A stretch of 64,000 bases of DNA from the NCBI GenBank assembly GCA_027307165.1, contig DAHUXM010000018.1, positions 152,456 to 216,455 on the forward strand. Reading direction: 5' to 3'. Position 1 is the stretch's first letter; every line of letters begins with the position of its first letter. The position numbers and the translations under genes were made by a program. The notes under the pieces are model-generated. The model did not search any database and was not told the DNA's origin. It saw only the letters and a list, made by a program, of their open reading frames with translations. Source of the DNA: Gemmatimonadota bacterium (GTDB taxonomy: Bacteria; Gemmatimonadota; Gemmatimonadetes; Gemmatimonadales; Gemmatimonadaceae). Positions 61,697 through 64,000 of the stretch are shown here, piece after piece.

Positions 61697-62053
61697 ATGA
61701 AGGAAGGGAAAAGGGAAAGGCGGCGCCAGTTTACGGCGGAGGAAAAGGCCATCATCCTGCGGCGGCATCTGTCTGAGAAGGTCGCAGTCTCAGATCTGTG
61801 CGAGGAATACAAGATCCAGCCCAGCCTGTTCTACGTATGGCAGCGCCAGGCTTTCGAGAACTTGGGTGTCACCCTTGAAGACCGTCGCACGGGTGCTCGT
61901 AGCGGGACAGATGGCAGGGCTTCAGCCGGAGAGTCAGCCAAGCAGAAACAGACTATAGCGCGGCTTGAGGCGCAGCTTCAGAAGAAGGACTCGATAATCG
62001 CGTTCGTCTCCGAGGAGCATCTGGCGTTGAAAAAAAAGCTTGGGGAGAGCTAA
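61697..62053 (+). CDS. IS3-like transposase OrfA (helix-turn-helix)
   Basis: A 118-residue protein with an HTH_Tnp_1 domain: QFTAEEKAIILRRHLSEKVA, VSDLCEEYKIQPSLFYVWQ. A leucine-zipper-like coiled coil follows (KQKQTIARLEAQLQKKDSII). It binds the IS ends. GGAGGAG lies 6 nt before the ATG. The frame ends shortly after a run of eight A, which is where translation probably slips into orfB. Confidence 0.9.
   Translation: MKEGKRERRRQFTAEEKAIILRRHLSEKVAVSDLCEEYKIQPSLFYVWQRQAFENLGVTLEDRRTGARSGTDGRASAGESAKQKQTIARLEAQLQKKDSIIAFVSEEHLALKKKLGES
62030..62038 (+). promoter_or_regulatory. Programmed -1 frameshift site A8G
   Basis: AAAAAAAAG near the end of orfA lies where the orfA and orfB frames overlap. 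The orfB frame is open from this run through to its own end (reading K-K-A-W-G-E-L-R), and it is -1 relative to orfA. This is the classic way IS3 elements make the OrfAB transposase. Confidence 0.75.
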
Positions 62054-62064
62054 GAGGCAGATGG

Positions 62065-63051
62065 GTGCCTCCAGATTTGCGCGATCAGGTGGTCGATTTC
62101 GTGCACGAGTTCGCCACGCGGAGCGAGCTCAGGACCTGTTGGGTGCTGAATCGGCTCGCAATCCATCGTCAGCAGTTCTATCGATGGGAGAAGCGATATG
62201 GGCGAGTGAACACGCACAACGGTCAGATACCACGCGATCACTGGCTCACGGAAAAAGAGCGGCAAGCGATCCTCGATTATCACGACACGCACGCACCGGA
62301 GGGATATCGGCGTATGACGTTCATGATGCTCGATGCGAACATCGTGGCGGTGAGCCCGGCCACGGTGTACCGGGTGCTGAAGACGGCCGGCGTGCTGGAT
62401 CGTTGGAATGGGAAACGATCCTTGAAAGGCCTGAAGGGAACCGGCTTCGTGCAGCCGCTTGTTGCGCACGAGCACTGGCACATGGACATCAGCTACATCA
62501 ATGTCGCTGGGACGTTTTACTACCTGAGCTCGGTCCTGGACGGTGCAACGCGCTTCATGATCCACTGGGAACTCCGGGAGTGCATGAAGGAGCGAGACGT
62601 GGAGACGGTGCTGCAACGTGCGCGGGAAAAGTATCCGGATGTGTTTCCGAGGATCATATCGGACAATGGACCGCAGTTCATCGCGAAGGACTTCAAGGAG
62701 TTTATTCGGATGTCCGGAATGACACACGTGAGGACGTCGCCGTACTATCCGCAATCGAATGGAAAGCTGGAGAGATGGCACCAGACGCTCAAGGTCACGA
62801 CGATTCGTCCTGGAGCACCAGCCACTCTCGACGAAGCGCGTCGTCTGGTGGAAGGCTTCGTGGAGTATTACAATCACGAACGTCTGCACAGCGCGATCGG
62901 CTTCATCACTCCGGCAGACATGCTGGCCGGTCAAGGAGCGGCGATCTGGCAGGCTCGCGATCAGAAGCTCGAGGCGGCGCGCAGTCAGCGCCGTGCACTC
63001 TGGGGCGAGAACTCAATCACGCAGCAGACAGCGCTCGCATTTGTGTGTTAA
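62065..63051 (+). CDS. IS3-like transposase OrfB (DDE integrase core)
   Basis: A 328-residue reading if started at the local GTG, but more likely produced as an OrfAB fusion through the upstream slippery run. An HTH-like region (LNRLAIHRQQFYRWEKRYGR) precedes the rve catalytic core. The core has the first Asp in HWHMDISYINVAGT, the second in IISDNGPQFIAKDF and the Glu in NGKLERWHQTLK, followed by VEYYNHERLHSAIGF. All catalytic residues are present, so the element could be active. Confidence 0.9.
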   Translation: MPPDLRDQVVDFVHEFATRSELRTCWVLNRLAIHRQQFYRWEKRYGRVNTHNGQIPRDHWLTEKERQAILDYHDTHAPEGYRRMTFMMLDANIVAVSPATVYRVLKTAGVLDRWNGKRSLKGLKGTGFVQPLVAHEHWHMDISYINVAGTFYYLSSVLDGATRFMIHWELRECMKERDVETVLQRAREKYPDVFPRIISDNGPQFIAKDFKEFIRMSGMTHVRTSPYYPQSNGKLERWHQTLKVTTIRPGAPATLDEARRLVEGFVEYYNHERLHSAIGFITPADMLAGQGAAIWQARDQKLEAARSQRRALWGENSITQQTALAFVC

Positions 63052-63090
63052 ACAACGGCCCACGAGTCACATTACCGCTGAACCGGGACA

Positions 63091-63459
63091 GTATGTGCCA
63101 CCTTGGGCTGACTGGGCACAATCCTGTGCCATGTATGTGCCGTGTGTTGAACTTCGAATTGCGACAACAGGGTGCTCATGGCCATCGAATGGATTAATCC
63201 ATGTTGTGATCTCTCCAGCCCAGTTACCTTGGACGCCGTACTGTTCTCCCACTCCGGCAATACGGTTTCGGAACGGAAGCAGCCCGCCATGCGCTTCAGT
63301 GAGTGCAAAAATCGGGAGACCGTAAGGCCAGCCCGGACCCTTTTGGATTACGAGATATATCCCCTCCAAGTCATTCTGATGTCCGGCGTCGGCGACACCC
63401 GTTACACTGAAGCCATTATCCCACGGGTGGTAGAAGTAGTAACTGGAGTTCCCCCGATT
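63091..63459 (-). pseudogene. Secreted-protein gene, internal fragment between two ISs
   Basis: The middle part of the gene disrupted at 61634. Read on the minus strand from the second IS, it runs NSSYYFYHPWDNGFSVTGVA, then continues through QKGPGWPYGLPIFALTEAHG and STHGTYMAQDCAQSAQGGTY to the first IS. No stop interrupts it. The true N-terminus, including any signal peptide, lies beyond the second IS and outside the window. Together with the C-terminal part it gives about 410 codons. Confidence 0.68.
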
Positions 63460-64000
63460 TGACAGACACGGGGTTTACGCTGCCACCTCGTGTGGTAGCG
63501 TTTGCATCTCGCAGTCTCTTGCGCACTTCGCTTCGTAGTCGGCAGGGCTGAGATAATCAATCGAGGAGTGCCGACGCTCTCGATTGTACCATACTTCGAT
63601 GTATTCAAAAAGAGATGCCCTAGCTTCTTCTCTCGTTTGCCAGGCTGCGTCGTTGACCAGTTCCTTCTTCAGTGTGGCGAAGAAGCTCTCAGCCACAGCG
63701 TTGTCCCAGCAATCGCCCTTCCGGCTCATGCTGCACATCATCCCGTTCTGATCAAGAAGCTCTCGATAGTCCCCACACGCGTACTGACTTCCGCGATCCG
63801 AATGATGCAACACGCCAAGTTCTGGAGTGCGCTGCGAGAGCGCCATCCTGAGCGCATCAAGTGTCAACGATCTCTCCATCGTGTGCTTCATGCTCCATCC
63901 CACCACCCGCCTGGAAAACAGATCCAGGATCACTGCCAGATACAGCCAGCCCTCCGCCGTCGGAATGTACGTGATGTCACTCACCCACACCCTGTTCGGA
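63460..64000 (-). mobile_element. Second IS3-family element, one end and part of orfB only
   Basis: The element end appears to be TGACAGACACGGGGTTTACG, starting near 63460, and the element runs off the right edge of the window. It is unrelated in sequence to the first IS. Because its other end is not visible, neither inverted repeats nor a target duplication can be confirmed. Confidence 0.75.
63475..64000 (-). CDS. IS3-family transposase OrfB, 5' end cut by window
   Basis: The C-terminal ~175 residues of an IS3-family OrfB integrase-core transposase. The frame is open to the window edge, and [20 protein letters not shown] (first catalytic Asp) lies at the cut, so the N-terminal third is missing. 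The second Asp is in [19 protein letters not shown], the Glu is in [19 protein letters not shown], and [20 protein letters not shown] follows. All three catalytic residues are intact. Confidence 0.93.
   Translation of the reverse strand, partial: PNRVWVSDITYIPTAEGWLYLAVILDLFSRRVVGWSMKHTMERSLTLDALRMALSQRTPELGVLHHSDRGSQYACGDYRELLDQNGMMCSMSRKGDCWDNAVAESFFATLKKELVNDAAWQTREEARASLFEYIEVWYNRERRHSSIDYLSPADYEAKCARDCEMQTLPHEVAA

Larger units (their letters stand above)
61635..63090 (+). mobile_element. Complete IS3-like insertion sequence, 1456 bp
   Basis: Bounded by imperfect 27-bp inverted repeats beginning TGTCCCG and ending AATGTGACTC (outermost at 61635 and 63090). It is flanked by a 4-bp direct repeat GTAT (61631-61634 and 63091-63094), the target duplication. 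It carries orfA (HTH) and orfB (DDE integrase core) with a likely -1 frameshift between them. It is inserted into a secreted-protein gene that can be rebuilt in frame by excising it, so the insertion appears recent. Confidence 0.9.

Overview
The window is GC-rich chromosomal DNA from a Gram-negative (diderm) bacterium. An Omp85/TamA-like protein followed by TamB, a TonB-receptor-like outer-membrane protein with a carboxypeptidase-regulatory N-domain, a DUF1800/DUF1501 pair, and many short secreted proteins ending their signal peptides in A-Q fit Gemmatimonadota best. That assignment is inferred from gene style; no rRNA or tRNA gene is present to confirm it. Coding density is high except in a few repeat-rich patches.

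Layout. 0-6 kb: 3' part of a CtaG-type cytochrome oxidase assembly gene, a small membrane protein, an HGSNAT-like acyltransferase, a PBP4-type carboxypeptidase, a saccharopine-dehydrogenase-like gene with a structured leader, and a CoA-binding protein. 6-11 kb: a GAF-GGDEF diguanylate cyclase, gyrA, and a membrane protein of the MscS/TM-helix-repeat kind. 11-12 kb is a decayed patch: a uvrA-like pseudogene, a degenerate REP, a zinc-ribbon gene and 52-bp tandem repeats carrying palindromes. 12-16.3 kb: a quinone-oxidoreductase-like gene diverging from an overlapping sucB-LOG-lpdA operon. 16.5-24.7 kb: the DUF1800-DUF1501 operon with a strong terminator, a REP-associated tyrosine transposase (RAYT) that carries REP copies and 51-bp tandem repeats inside its own reading frame, and the TonB-receptor-like gene.

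24.7-37 kb is an envelope region: PBP1A and a polysaccharide deacetylase diverging from overlapping start codons, a TPR-like gene, rho with a Q/N-rich extension, then tamA-like and tamB. 37-48 kb: DUF2231 membrane protein, cupredoxin lipoprotein, LytS/LytTR two-component pair, an outer-membrane protein, M20 dipeptidase, YyaL-like protein, acyl-CoA dehydrogenase overlapping an AroH chorismate mutase, and two secreted proteins, one VirJ-like. 48-52.4 kb: a nadB-nadA-nadC operon ending in a tiny TTG-start zinc-ribbon gene and DUF488. 52.5-60 kb: a 928-residue lipoprotein-like hydrolase and a complete BMP-type nucleoside/simple-sugar ABC transporter. 60-64 kb: a secreted-protein gene broken by two insertion sequences, one of them complete.

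Two patterns run across the whole window. First, at least eleven genes have a TANNTT-like -10 hexamer ending 5-8 nt before the start codon, as expected for leaderless transcription, while others have clear Shine-Dalgarno sites. Second, two families of dispersed palindromic repeats (a GTGGGCAGGC...CCTGCCCCTAC REP and a GTCATTCCCGCGAAAGCGGGAAT element) punctuate intergenic DNA, and the RAYT gene is the obvious candidate mover of the first. I found no CRISPR array, no recognisable defence island and no complete secondary-metabolite cluster.
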